A DNA stretch of 64,000 nucleotides from Paragyromitra xinjiangensis (GCA_038503065.1 JBCAMK010000001.1:1240001-1304000), one strand, 5' to 3'; counted from the stretch's first letter, positions 1 to 12,154 are shown. Notes: a model not told the origin generated them from the sequence alone. Made by a program: numbers and translations.

Positions 1-620
1 TTATAGGCAAGAAGCTGGCAAGTAGTTGGAGAAAGAAGTAGAATCCTGGATCGAAGAAAGCGAATGGAGTTGATGTTTGATGAAAGTGCTCTTCCACTAG
101 AACAATATGGGATTGGGGCTTTAAGTATGCTAATCCTAGGGAACCTCCCCAAAGCAAAGTGCACAACGCTTCTAGCCTCCTCGATGTAACCTGGGTCGGG
201 TGTGCGGGTGGTTTAGCTTCATGAAATTGATAGACTACATGAGTAACCTTCATAAAAAATCACTCAGGCCGTGTCCCGAACACGTGCTTTTGTAGGCATG
301 ATACTGTAACTATGTATTTATCTTCCTACGACTGCTTTTTACTCTACCGTACCTACATGTAGGGTTAAAGCTCCACAAAGATTGGCCTACGGTTATGGAT
401 ATCGAGCAAATGCTTCAGTAACTATATGTATCAGCCCTGTAAAGGGCGGATTCCTGGTTAGATGTGGTTCCAAATTTGGTAATAGGCCGGCCTACTTCCC
501 TGTAGTGCCGATAGAAAGGGGCCTTTCCGCTACAAAGATTGCTCTTGGCGTATTTTCAGCCTCATAGCAGTGAATTCACTTCGTAACTTATCCCTCTCTT
601 GACTCACCAAATCACGCCCA
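1..620. other. Spacer upstream of the CorA-like gene
   Basis: I see no supported gene here. The longest open frame, around 382-567, starts at TTG and has no recognisable composition. A TACATGTA palindrome lies near 355; the same octamer recurs in several spacers of the window. The region presumably carries the promoter of the gene beginning at 621. Confidence 0.5.
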
Positions 621-3025
621 ATGGAATACCTGAACATACCTCGCCAGGAATCTCACATCACCACTGAACTCCTACAGTATCCATCGTCCGAGCTTGGCGA
701 ACAAAGCCAATATACTCCGTCAGAGCTGGGGGAGTGGACGTCAACTCAACTTCCCTCGTCTGGTTCCAAGGAGTTGGTAATCACGGAGAATAACTCTCCA
801 TTGTCTAAGAAGGAGCTAGGTGACCTCCGCCGACGAGAGAAAAAGGAGCTTCGTGAACATGCAGAGAACCTAAACGTGAATAATGCGGATGAAGCGAGAT
901 GTAAGAACCATCGCGTATATTTAGCCTCAGGAGCTAACGCAACCACCAGTCAAAGAAGCCGTCGATGATTGGTTTGCCAATAAAAAGCCCCAGCAATTCC
1001 CGACAGTATTATTTAAGGTGCTTATGAAGCTAGATGAGGAGCGACGGAAATGGCTTGCAAAGAACCCCGATGTGGGTTCCGAGATTATCGTTGAGGCCTG
1101 GGTTTCGCCAAAATACAACGAATGTATGTGAACTCTCTGGCCTCATATATTTTACTGGCTCCACCGTTCAGAACACTCTCTGAGAATTTCTCTACCGTTT
1201 AGATAGGCTAACAATCACTCAAAGATCCAATGTATCGGAATACTAGCGGTATAGGTCTTTGGAAATGGCTATCTCAGCCAATAAAAGTAGGTATAGGAGT
1301 CAAACAACATATTCCTCAAGGCTTCTTGGGTTGCTGACATCTGAAGTATACACAGACAAGCAGTGATAAATTTACCTTGATGTGAGTTGGCAAATCTCCC
1401 ATCATCGAAAATATTGCTAACAAATATTGCTCAGCTCTCTAAGTGGCTTGAATACAAACCTTCTGAAGGCACTCCTTGTACACTATGAGATCAATATCCA
1501 ATGCCTTTACCAGATGATCTTTGTAGACAGTTTCTCCGCTAGCATTCAATCAGCTACTGAAAATGGTAAACTCGAGCTTTTATAAGAGTCTTTCTCGCTT
1601 GCTAAAGTGTAATTTAGTATTCGCACTTAGCTTCGATTTTCTTCGTCTTGTGCCACTTGGGAATGAGCGTCGCTACCATACACAAACCTTCCCGCAACTC
1701 GAAAACAAGAGGCGAAATCACCTTTTGGCATGGAAGTGGAATCCATTCGGTTCAGAACCAGAAACAAAGTGAGGGCTGACCATTCTTCCGGGTTACCCAC
1801 AAACTTTTACTAAGGAGACAGTGACCGAGCATTTGAAATTGCGCGTACGGTGGTATGGCTTCGGCGAGATCTTGATACGGGGAAGATGGTTGCTATTTTT
1901 TATGTGGAACCAAAAAAATGCAGGAAGATTGCGCCCAAAGGTCAGGCACAATGGAGGATGAGCGAGTTCTGTGACGATGTAAAAGCCCGGGCAAGGTCAA
2001 CCCAGTCTCTTCCTAAGCTAGCGCACGAGGAGCTATCGGAAGAAATCTTTCGCTTTTTAGCGCGATACTTCAAGGAAGCGTTTAGGTGGAACAGGGTGCT
2101 AGCATTACACCAGCAGAAAGTCATTGCTCTGGTACATATACCCTATTCAGTTCACAGTACATAAAACTAAACGGTACCCTACTTTTATTACTAGGAAGAC
2201 GAAGCATTCGCGATGCCTATGGTGGAAACAACCAGAGACATATACCGCCAAAAAGCTGCGTTAGACATACACCTGGCGATTCTGAATCTCCAGCAAACAA
2301 TGGTGTCGGCTCTCTGCCTCCGTCAGGTTAGTGAAACGATGTTTTGGCCTAAAAACGCCGCACTCCTATTTGGGGATATCCAAGACGGGTTGGGGGAAAA
2401 GATTGTCGAGTTCGAAAGAATGAGGAAACAGTGCGATGATATACAAAACTTAGCAAGTCTCACCATACTTTATTCACGGTTTTCGTCTAACCTAAGGTTC
2501 CAATTTTATAGATATTTAATACTATCGCCATCGAAGAGAGCCGAGCAGCCGTCGATCAAGGGAGAAGCGTCGGCCGTTTAACATGGCTGACTTTTATATT
2601 TCTCCCTCTATCTTTCGGAGCAGTAAGGTCTTTCACCAGCATTGATGAACATTAACTAATAGTACCGACGCTCTGCTTAGTCAATACTCGGCATGAACGT
2701 CTTTCAACTCAATAGTCCTGGACTTTGGGTTTATTTCGCTCTTACGGTACCACTATTTTTACTTATCGTAGGTTGTATAATGGCTCTAAAAGCGGGTGTC
2801 CTCTATTCCCAAAGCGGACAAAAGAATATTGGATTCGTACGCTGGCTACTCTCGGGCCGGCCAATGCGGTCGCCATTGGACCGCACGGATCTTGAGAGAG
2901 GCAACCTTACATCAAAATTGAAGGACCGGCTTAAAGGTCCTGACTGGCATAAAAGTCCTGGGTACCGACCTCCAAGAGGTGAGAAGGAGGCAAGAGCAGT
3001 AACGGATAATAGAAAGGAGGATTAA
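621..3025 (+). CDS. CorA-like Mg2+/metal transporter family protein (partial exon model)
   Basis: The C-terminal part is clear. An exon ending at 2622 encodes a helix (WLTFIFLPLSFGA); intron 2623-2680 (58 bases) follows; the exon from 2681 to the stop at 3025 opens SILGMNVFQL and a second hydrophobic helix. LGMNV carries the GMN signature that lies between the two transmembrane helices of CorA channels, so this is a fungal CorA-like membrane protein, probably moving Mg2+ or another divalent ion. Upstream exons that join in phase: 621-900, 950-1123, 1225 onward, 1563-1768, 1822-2131 and 2195 onward, with introns 901-949, 1124-1224, 1769-1821 and 2132-2194. I could not close the joins between 1225 and 1563 or near 2445-2520, so exon loss or misreading there is possible. 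The tail after the second helix is about 85 residues, basic and hydrophilic. The family is solid; the exact protein and its start are not. Confidence 0.62.
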
Positions 3026-4523
3026 TGGAGTTCAATATGAAAGTATTTTGTCATCCAAGTCTAATGAATGTCTTCAAAGAAACATTTTCAGGCATGTGAT
3101 TAAAGACAGGAGGCTAGCATGGCTTAAAAGTCGCGGTTTCATATCACCCGGAACATCCTAGGCCCAGGACTCATTCGATGGTACCTATTAAACTCAAGAA
3201 AGCTATCTTGACAGACAGACATCTGGTGCCGTGCGGGTATCAGCCTGACTGCTTGTGAATTGCCGTGTCCTAGGTAACCAAGCTATTATGTCAAGAATCC
3301 CCGTACCTGAGAGGACCCGAGCGGGATCGAGGCATCCGTCTCCGCCTTATCTCTATAATGAATGGTAATGAGGCTTTACACTTAAGCCCTGGGTTTAGCC
3401 CAAGGATAAGTTCATTCAGATAGCTTTCCGGTTTTCAGTTTTTTACTAACTTCCCGAGTCGACCCTAAAGGTAGGCTCTGTAAGGCCTTAATAGAAGGCG
3501 GCGGGGAAATACCTATATACGCTACATATGCTGTTTAGATCCTTGAGGTGAATCAATTTATATCGACACGTCAAAAATACCCATTACCTTTTGTGTTTCT
3601 TGGTTTGGGCTTCCCCGCAACTGTGGGTGGAGGTTACACAGATCAACGTTTTTTTCTTGGCATGACACGTGTGGTTGCACACGGGCCACCTTTCTTAATC
3701 AGAGCCACATGGCCCGCGCTGCTCACTCGTAAACGTGCTCCGGCCACGTTGTCACCCGGGGTCTTGCAGGACCTTACATCGTTAGCCGGCTAGGCTCATG
3801 GAAATTCCCGGGCGTATAGGCAAATAAGTCTATCTTATTTTGGCAGGGCACTGGCGCCTACGTAGCTAATCAGCGTCCCGTCAGTGATCCACGATGATAT
3901 TTTCAGGCAGATTTACACACGTTGAAACAACTTTTCCCTACGAGCCATAAATAATCTTGTCTACGGAAAAGGGAGGCGGGATTTTCTAGAAACATCTCTT
4001 TGCGAGGATATCGGATTGTGGCAGGTCGTGCAGCAATCAGAACTAGCCCCAAATATCACGAGATAGTTCCCTGGTACCTATCGCTAAATTGCCGATAGGC
4101 ACGGCGTTCGTATTGAAACCCCACCTCAGTTGCGATTATTTCCCCTCACAAATGCAGCATACGATACTTACGTACTTGGGGGCGCTCACAATCACTGGAC
4201 CAATAAGGAGTGAAGTCTCTGGATTCTGTTGGCTCAAGTACTCTATAGAGTAAAGTCTAGCACCCCGATCAGGTACCTCAAACGAGGCAAAAATCTCCCG
4301 GATTGGTTCTTGCCTCCGTGGCTAAGATCGTCTGCCCGCATAACCTTGTGCGTCAAGAAACTTCGGGTGCGCACCTGCGCGATGTTGCTCTTTCAAGTTT
4401 CCATCTCTCCTCAAGGGATAGGCAATAACCTTCGTACGAAACTCTACCTCCCTGCACAACATACGATACCCAAGAAACGGTTCCTGCAAACAACAAAACC
4501 CTGGGTCAGTCCAACATTACGAG
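3026..4523. other. Spacer, no supported gene
   Basis: About 1.5 kb between the CorA-like and rhodopsin-domain genes. Short open frames such as 3548-3793 have no recognisable motif or partner exon. I see no long repeat or RNA gene. Confidence 0.5.
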
Positions 4524-6012
4524 ATGTTTCCACTGCCACATGGAGATATGGGGTATCGATTTCCCGCCTTCAGTTACAGTGAAAGAAGAGATATGACGCC
4601 ACCAGCGGCCGCCACCTGGCCATCGTCAAATTTTTCCAATTCGGAGTCGAAAGGACCTACGCTAGTAGTAGTGGAACTGTTGTTGATATCAATAACTTAT
4701 GTGGTTGTTCTATTGCGGGTTTACTCGAAGGTTTATTTAAGGAAGGCTTTTGGATTGGACGACTGGTTAATACTGCCCGCCACTGTAGGAACTCCTACCT
4801 TACTTTACCAACAACTTCAACGCGAGCTCTAAAACTTAAAAACCGTTAATGATTTTAGGTCTTCTGTATTGGTCTCACAACAACGACTTGTCTAGCAACC
4901 TTTCGCTATGGCTGGGGCAAACACATCTGGGATATAACACCTGCGAGCACAGAGAAATCTCTCAAGCTTTCGTGGATCTCGGAACTTTTCTTCACTTGGT
5001 CTCTCGCTTCGACGAAACTTTCGTTATGCTTCTTCTATTTACGAATGCTCGGAGATTCTAACACGCACAACAGTCGACGTTTAGTATACGTTTGTATCGG
5101 CGTTGTGACACTATGGGCTCTTAGCTTCACGGCAGCGATAATAGTCCAATGCAATCCGATCAAGGATGTATGGACAATAAATCATCCCGAAGGAAGCTGT
5201 GTAGATATCAGAGCTGGATTGATTGCACATGCTGGTCTAGACATTACTACGGATCTTTTTATATATATTCTACCAATTCCGAAGATACTCAGCTCCCAGC
5301 TACCTAAAAGGCAAGGTTATCTGTTGGCAGGGTTATTCGCTGTGGGTGGAATGTCAGGATCTCTTTCATCCGGAAGACCATGCTATAGTTTACTGACCAG
5401 TGCTTAGTGTCTGTACAGTTGCCGTTCTTCGTGTTCCCTATAGCCTACGTTCAATGAGCAGTTACGACACAACTTGTAACAATTCCCTCAAAATTCTATA
5501 CCTCCCTATTTCCCGAGTAACATTCGTGTATAGGGTATATATACGACTCATATATTTGGACCACGGTTGAGGCAGATCTAGCTATCATTTGTGCTTCCAT
5601 GCCTTCTTTAGTACCGATCCTAGCGAAGGCCATACCGAATTTCTACTCCTGTTCTACATCTGGAGACCAACAATTATCGCGCTGCACAATTCTCAAAGAT
5701 TCTACCAATATGCCTTACAGCGGCAGCCTCACACCCGCCTTCCCACTTGCACAAATCTTAACTACAGCATCATCAACCGTCATCAGTAACTCTAGTAATA
5801 ATCCTTGGTATCAACTGTGGCATGGGGGTGGTGGTGCTGCTGTTGGCGGCGTTACGTCGAACGAAAGTGAAGAAAATATTATAAACAATCGCGCCGAAAT
5901 ACCAACCTGCGAAGGGGCGATCCTAAAGACTACGGCTATCGAACAGAGTTTCAGCGATAGCAGAACCCCTTCTCCCAGAGCCGTTGACCCAATGGCAATG
6001 TCAAAAATCTAA
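4524..6012 (+). CDS. Fungal rhodopsin-domain (SAT4/Pth11-like) seven-helix membrane protein
   Basis: Four exons join in phase: 4524-4784, 4859-5352, 5408-5475 and 5534-6012 (433 residues). Introns are 74, 55 and 58 bases; the second has the unusual donor GTCAGG. Seven hydrophobic segments occur in family order. The loop after helix 1 has FGLDDWLIL, helix 3 ends LSLCFFYLRML, the helix 4-5 loop has QCNPIKDVW with a later Cys, helix 6 ends VCTVAVLRVPYSLR and helix 7 has IWTTVEADLAIICASMPSL. These are hallmarks of the fungal rhodopsin domain found in SAT4-like and Pth11-like proteins. No extracellular CFEM domain precedes it, so it is not a classic CFEM-bearing Pth11. The roughly 115-residue C-terminal tail is Ser/Thr-rich and predicted cytoplasmic. 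Members are thought to be surface sensors; the ligand is unknown. An in-frame ATG at 4593 is an alternative start just before helix 1. Confidence 0.85.
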
Positions 6013-8541
6013 GGTTCGCTTCAGCGTGAGATTTATTTATGAAGATGCAAGGAGATGCTTTTTTTGCTTTGTTTTTTTTTCGCGGGGGTTTAGGTGGGCT
6101 TATCTGCATGGCGTTTATTGGGGTGTGGGGCGGTTATCAGTCCTCTTAACTAATTTTGGGGCACGAAACTCATAAAAAAATGATGACATGGATCAACACC
6201 TTTATCGGTGTTAGACATGTTTATATAGAACTAGGAACCTTTCCAAGAACTTTTTTTTTTGACTATTAGAGAACTAGAAAATTTGCAGTGTTCTTGAAAG
6301 TGTTTACTCGCCAATTGGGTAACAGATTATTGATATCGTACTTATTTATTTAGCCCCTAGCTGTACATAGTGCTGTGGCTAATCTCTATCAATGTTTATT
6401 AGTCCTCAAACATACACAGCTCGAACATATTCAAGCACTAATGCTGTGGATTCCGCCTGAGTTTGAATTCTGAAGTACTAGTGACTAAATATATCCCACC
6501 GCCAAAATTATGGGGGGGGCAGCAGCTAAATACTTAGAATTACACCCATCTAATAACAAATTGGCCTGGGCTTTGTGTGGGGGTTTGCTGACATCTCACA
6601 TGAAAGGCTGGAGCTAAAGATTTGTGATACGTATACAGCCGTATTGACTTTTTGTTTTGTTTTGTTTTTGCTGTTTCATTAGGCACACAAAACAACCAAG
6701 GTTATAGCATGCAGTTATATTGACTCGCGAGGACACTACATGTAATTAATCACGACTTAGCACTACATAATCAGCAAGAAAGGCTCAAGCACTGAGTTAT
6801 CACGTTCGTGATAGCCACTTCGTTCGCCCGATCTAGATTCAAAGTCCGCATAACCCAATACACCCCAAGTTTCTTCTAGAACCCAATCCTCAAACCTCAG
6901 ACTCAAATAGCTCCTGATACCTACCTTGCAGGGCAGCATTTCCAGGGCACCTACCAGCTCTTGCTAAAGCAAGGAATCGATGTAAGTCGTGTTGCTGCGG
7001 AGAACATAGAGCAGTTCAGCCGAGCGCACTCCACCTAGCGACCCTGTGCGCAAACGTACACATGGTCAAGTTCTTGTTGGATAACGAGATCGAATCAACT
7101 GCCAAGACAGAGCTAGGCAGGTAGGACCGATGCAAGCTTCGTTTTTCACTAAATGTCAGGAGATCAAAGGTTACGAGGTGATTGGGTTCCCCATGCCGCA
7201 TCGAAATAAAGGTTCACCGGAGAAGCTAAGCTTACAGCTAGGAAGACAAGCTAGGATAAAGATATGCGCCATTTCCTCATGCCCAGTATCAAGCTTTACG
7301 ACCGGTAAGGCAAAACATACATGTATTCCAAGTACGAAGGAATCCTTGAACCACCAATGAAGTCAAGCAAATACAAGAGACATCCATAACCACTCAGACT
7401 CTATAGCCAATATGCTACATGCCACGACTAAAATGTTCGGGGGACTCGGATATAGCTAGGTTAGGGAATATCAGGTGGTAAGAGTGATGTACATTCGATC
7501 TAGATCTGACAACACCCAAGACCCTATATTTTGGCGCAACTAAGCACCCAGGATGATGCACATTTCGCCGATAGACCAGAACTACTAGCCTATAGGAAAT
7601 ACATGATGTAATTTCCGAAAAACTGCCTGCCAGCACGAGGACACCAACTCTTAGTTAGCAGGCACTTGCACGATGAGTGATGAATGGTTAACCCTTTACC
7701 AACCCCCTTAACAGAACTAGATTTATAGAGCCACCATCCGTGTTTTCTCTTATCCGTCAAGTAATTGTGTGGTTAAGAACCAGCGTTATGTTCTGAAATA
7801 TACACCAAGCCTTGGTACGCAGCTAATTGACATCTTCTCAATTCAGCGGGTTTCTCCTTGATCACAACCTTCCATGATAGCCCCGCTATACCCTTTGTAT
7901 AATGTAGTCTTCCCCTATAGCCGCCCTTTCCGTATCTCAGCCTTGAAACCATCCAGGTTTTACTTCACTAACCCAAAAGAAAAGCACATGAGGGAGGTTG
8001 TAGTCAGAGATTATTGGGGTACCAACTTACCAGAAAAACAACTTGGTATTGTATGAAGGAGGAAAGAGATATTTTCCCGGCCACCATGAAGCGCTACATT
8101 CTCATGAAACCCGTGCACCTAATGAATTCATCGTCATTATCATCATCAACCATAAAACCCGTGCGCGCAGCAAGTAGGCCGAGTGACCTCTCATGATTTA
8201 ACGGTGAACCATAAACCTAGATCATATCCATGGGGTGATATTTTGATAGTTCCTCCATAGCATGTAAGAAACACTTTAGGTATTCGGAATCCACTAGTCC
8301 AGAGCGGATTTATACCCCTAGCTAATGGAATGGAAATACCTTGAACTTAGATTACAAGCGGACAGCTCGGCCAAGTGATGCAGTTTCTCCAATTTAATAC
8401 TTAGAAAAGTTTATATCCCGTTCCAAAATCATACTGACCTATTTAATCCTCTCAGAGCTTGAACAGCTCATCCGCCAATTACAAGCCATCTCACCCCAAC
8501 CTTTCCCTTTTTCAACAGCCCAATCTTCCCTATCGCCTCCT
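6013..8541. other. Gene-poor spacer
   Basis: About 2.5 kb with no intact gene. It holds a (TTTTG)n run near 6650-6670, a G8 tract near 6512, a short palindrome TATCACGTTCGTGATA near 6798 and the ankyrin relic described separately. Confidence 0.5.
6940..7124 (+). pseudogene. Ankyrin-repeat gene relic
   Basis: Two short stretches in different frames read as ankyrin repeat. Bases 6940-6981 encode FQGTYQLLLKQGID, like the end of one repeat. Bases 7011-7121 encode AVQPSALHLATLCANVHMV then KFLLDNEIE, like a full repeat (consensus TALHLAA...VVKLLLD), and stop at 7122-7124. The frame changes between them and there is no start codon or flanking exon. A GTAAGT at about 6982 could be a relic donor, but the nearest acceptor is only 28 bases away. 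I read this as the remnant of a larger ankyrin protein. It is short, so chance similarity is not excluded. Confidence 0.4.
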
Positions 8542-9240
8542 CTACCCACTACCCAACCTCAGCTCCGACTCTACAACCGCTACTACATTTCCCCACTCCG
8601 TCATCGCACCATTTCCCACATCCCCACACGCCAACTCCTTCTCCATGGGCCTCAAAACATCCATCCAATGCCACCCTCTCAGTGTCTGCATCTGCGACTC
8701 AGTAATCGGATGATTCCACATAGCCGTATTCATCGCCGGCGCGACCACAATCCTCTTCCCCCTCTTCCCGTCCGCTGGCTCCGCAGCATCCCACGCACGC
8801 ACCACACTCAACAACAGATTATCACACATCCCACCAACAATCTTCGCGAGACTATTCGCACTCAGCGGCGCAATAACCAGCAGATCAGCCCATCTTCGTA
8901 GCTCGATATGGAGGACTGGATCACCGCGCTCCCAGATTCCAGAGACGTTCTGCGGGAAACTCCATTCCTCGTCGTCGGTCCAGATTTTTTCGACGCCGGA
9001 GATTTCTAGTGGGGTGGGAAGAAATTTACGCGCGGAGGCTGTAAGGAGGACGTGGATGGAGAGTTTGGAGTTGTGGTGTTTGTGGAGAGTAGATGCGATG
9101 AGGGGGAGCTTGATAGTTGCGACGGAACCGGTGCAAGCGAGGAGGAGATGGAATTTGTTGTCAGTAGCATGGGTGAGGGCACGGAAGGGGTTGTGAGCGG
9201 TGGATGGGATGGCTGATGGGTCAGTGGTAGTAGAGGTCAT
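8542..9240 (-). CDS. Phosphopantothenoylcysteine decarboxylase (HAL3-type flavoprotein)
   Basis: Single exon, 232 residues, ATG at 9240. The enzyme decarboxylates 4'-phosphopantothenoylcysteine to 4'-phosphopantetheine, the third step from pantothenate to coenzyme A, using FMN. Visible family features: an N-terminal flavin segment LLLACTGSVATIKLP (33-47); LHIELRRWADLLVIAPLSA (110-128), where His111 matches the catalytic His of plant HAL3; the substrate clamp PAMNTAMWNHP (168-178); and Cys205 in ACGDVGNGAM, the conserved redox cysteine. The whole protein is one compact domain, unlike the long acidic Hal3/Vhs3/Cab3 proteins of budding yeast, so the role is likely purely metabolic. The next gene upstream on the same strand is the ethanolamine-phosphate cytidylyltransferase, 367 bases away; they are separate units. 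Confidence 0.92.
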   Translation of the reverse strand: MTSTTTDPSAIPSTAHNPFRALTHATDNKFHLLLACTGSVATIKLPLIASTLHKHHNSKLSIHVLLTASARKFLPTPLEISGVEKIWTDDEEWSFPQNVSGIWERGDPVLHIELRRWADLLVIAPLSANSLAKIVGGMCDNLLLSVVRAWDAAEPADGKRGKRIVVAPAMNTAMWNHPITESQMQTLRGWHWMDVLRPMEKELACGDVGNGAMTEWGNVVAVVESELRLGSG

Positions 9241-9607
9241 TTTGGGGAGGTTGTGGTGGGTTAAATGACGTCGTTTCAGAGCGCTAGATACAGCAAGGGA
9301 TGTCGCTTCATGATTATAGTACAGCTAGCTACCCTCTTTCTTGACCTAGCTACCAGGGTTTGATCAAATAATGCTCAATTGCCTTTTTAATCCTCCATGC
9401 TCTAACTAGGTACTAGTACTAATAGTTTTTTGGCTGTTGAGAGCCAACAACATCCTCGTAGGGAATAAGTTAATTATTAACGGCCTAGGCCACCCATATA
9501 GCTCTACTCTATCAAGTTCATGTAACTCTCCACAAACCTAATAAACACTCCCACGGTATCAATGTCATTACACAACCCCATCCTCCCCATTATTTTTACT
9601 CCCAAAA
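9241..9607. promoter_or_regulatory. Spacer between decarboxylase gene and ECT1
   Basis: These 367 bases must contain the 3' end of the ECT1 transcript and the promoter of the decarboxylase gene, both read on the minus strand. I see no clear TATA box; an AGTACTAGTACT-like palindrome lies near 9413. Confidence 0.4.
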
Positions 9608-11016
9608 TTAATTGGACATATTATCCTCGTCCTTAGCTTTGGCCCCCTTCCTCCTTTGCCGCTCTTCGTACAACGCCCGTTGCTTCAAGATCCGCCCCAT
9701 GATTTCCCCAGCGTTGACGCCCGCAAATTCGTGTTCGCCGATTTCCCGGAATATGCCGAGTTCCTTGGCTTCTGCGTATCTATAGACGGTATTTTTGTTA
9801 GCTTGTGATAGAAGGTGGAAGAAGAGGGAGTGATACGTGTCTTCTTCGCCGGGCATAAATTGTGTAGGCCCGTGATAGACTACGTCAGGGATGCCTGTCG
9901 GGAGGGTTGAAAGAAAAGCTTTTGTTGGTGAGAACGGCGCAGAGAGGATTATCGAGTCGATGTACTATATATATGTAGAACAATCAGTTATCATCCCAAG
10001 AGAAGCGATGAGCGGAGCTGAGAGCACACAAACCCGACACTGCAACACGCAAAGCCCCCTTTCAAACATGTTCATAATCGGATAATTTAGTCCCTTCCAG
10101 TGATTAATCGTCTTGTCGTCGTGGACACCCGCAACCACATATATATCATTGTTCCCTTCCTTTCTCTCCCTCTCCACCACACATCGCAGGAACTCGATAT
10201 GCCCGCTCGAGAACAAATCGAATCCACCATCAACATACACAATTCTTTGTCCCTCCTTCGGCCCCACACCCCTCACGAGCGGATTACAAGCTTTTGTCCG
10301 GGGCGTGTACACGAACACCGTCGCCCCCTTCCCTACAACTCCAAACGAATCAGACGCATAAGCCTCTATCCGTTCCAGAAGCTCCAACGCCTCCTTCTGC
10401 TCCCGATCTTCACTCTTCTCCGGGTCCGGATCAATCGCACTCAACAACACACCACCAAGATTCCGTAGATGATGAGTCTTCGTACACAGCAACATACGAC
10501 CCACTAAATCCGTCGTCGAGATCCCGGGAGTGCGCTTCACAATGCGGAACCGATTCGCAGCCTTCACAACACGATAGCAGTCCTCGCCCGTAGCATCGGT
10601 GGTGACGTCGTCGCCGTGGACAACATACTTGCATCCGTAGAGATCCATCCAGTGTGGGTCCGTAACGTAGGGTGCGCCAGGGACGGGAAGGTCCGCCCAT
10701 TTGCAGGCGGCGACGGCGGCTATGCGTTCTCGGAGGTTCATGACGGTGGGACCTTTGTTTTCGAGGATTTCTTCGTCAGTGTGGATACCGACGACGAGAT
10801 ATTTACCGAGTTGCTTGGCTTGAAGCATAGCGCCGGCATGGCCTAGGTTATGGGTTAGTAACTTGGGTATTGAGGATCGGATCTAAGAGTGGGAGCTGTA
10901 CCGTGGTGGGTGAAGTCGAAACAGCCATCAATCCAAATTCTGTCTTCGCACATAGGGATGGCCTCCTTGGGGGGGTGTTCAGGCAGTGTATCGGCCGTGA
11001 CGGACCCTATAGGCAT
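9608..11016 (-). CDS. ECT1: Ethanolamine-phosphate cytidylyltransferase
   Basis: Three exons on the minus strand, 11016-10902, 10842-10034 and 9964-9608, join in phase to 426 residues; introns are 59 and 69 bases. The enzyme makes CDP-ethanolamine from CTP and phosphoethanolamine, the controlling step of the Kennedy route to phosphatidylethanolamine. It has the family's two nucleotidyltransferase domains. Domain 1 has DGCFDFTHHGHAGAM, with the HxGH motif at 37-40 and intron 1 cutting its Gly codon, and RTPGISTTDLVG near 142. Domain 2 has VDGGFDLFSSGHIEFL with the terminal His near 253; its first His is replaced by Ser, which fits the domain being catalytically altered. The second RTxGxSTT is not evident. 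The C-terminus is Lys/Asp-rich. The ATG at 11016 gives the usual short leader; the frame stays open further upstream, but that stretch reads like untranslated leader. Confidence 0.92.
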
Positions 11017-12154
11017 TGTAGATTGTTGGCGGTGGAGGTAGATGTTCTCAATTCTTCTCCGGTAGATGTGTATTGTAGTCTGTTGCGTTGGTGCTGAGCT
11101 GAACTGAACCGAGTGGTTATATGTGAACGGGAACAGCTGGGTGATTGTACGTGAATGGCTCGGCGGTTGCTCTAGGGAAAAGCTGGTCTCTAAAGAATAA
11201 TGTTGGGAAACCCCGCGTCTAGCCCTAACCCCCCCATGTCCCACGCCTCGGACCCTGACAGCCAAGACATTCGCTAACCCACCAAGTTCCTGAAACTGCA
11301 AACGTGGGGAAGCAGACGCCAAGCTGGACCACACGCGCCCAAGGAACACACAACGTTTCAGTATGCCCAGCCGAAAACTAAAGGAAAGGAAAGGAAAAAA
11401 AAGAAGAAAAAAAGGAATGGGAAATGCGTCTCAGACAAGATTGATCAGATGGGAGAGGCGTTTGGCGCCATACAGAGACAGTAGATCTCCAATCTAATCT
11501 CGACTAAATAACTCCGACACATGCTTTCCCCTAACCCTGCTACTCTAGAGACGTCCTTTCCCCTTTCTGCCCCCCCCTTTCCCTGGGCACATCCCCCTCG
11601 AGGGCCCCTTTACATAACTGCTGGGTCCCCTCGCCCCTCACGGAGACGCGTCGTCGAAGCTCCCCCTCGCGTCCTGCAGCCCTCCATCCGGCAATTGCGC
11701 AACTCTCCGCCCCCGCTGCAATAATAACTTGTTCTTGAGGTACTTGCTCACCTCACTGCATACCCATCCCGCTGAGCAGAGCATCTACGCCACAAATTGC
11801 CTTTCTTAGCGCTCCAGTATAGATTAACATCTCGTTTATTTTATTTCTATTTTCTCTTTCTTTCTTAGATTCCTTCGTTTAATAGCGGAAAGTGGTGGGA
11901 AGGGGGTTAAGGGAAAAGAAAAAAAAGTTTCCCGCGGATCCCCATTAACTGCCCTGTAGAGTGCTCTTATTACTGTTACCGTTATTATTTCGGGTAGGCA
12001 AATCCCTACCGTTTACTGTATCTAAAGTAAACCTGCACAACGCTAGAGTTAGAGGGTAACGAAACAGAACAGCTTGCTTTGAGGAGCTGCGGCAGTAGCC
12101 AACCTCCCTACGGAAAGAAGAGAATTCGGGAGAGAAAAACAATTAAAGGAAAAG
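11017..12154. promoter_or_regulatory. Divergent promoter region, purine/pyrimidine skewed
   Basis: This 1.1 kb lies between the minus-strand ECT1 start and the plus-strand gene at 12155, so it should hold both promoters. Bases 11377-11425 are an A/G run of GGAAA units. Bases 11520-11720 are C/T-rich with no supported protein. Another A/G stretch lies at 11885-11930. CT-rich leaders are common at fungal housekeeping promoters. Confidence 0.4.

Noticed and set aside
3548..3793. 81-residue ORF
   Set aside because: No domain, no partner exon, no splice signals, and composition like the surrounding spacer.
8459..9196. Plus-strand ORFs across the decarboxylase gene
   Set aside because: They are antisense shadows of a well-supported minus-strand enzyme.
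10100..10846. Several plus-strand ORFs over ECT1
   Set aside because: They are shadows of the cytidylyltransferase coding strand.
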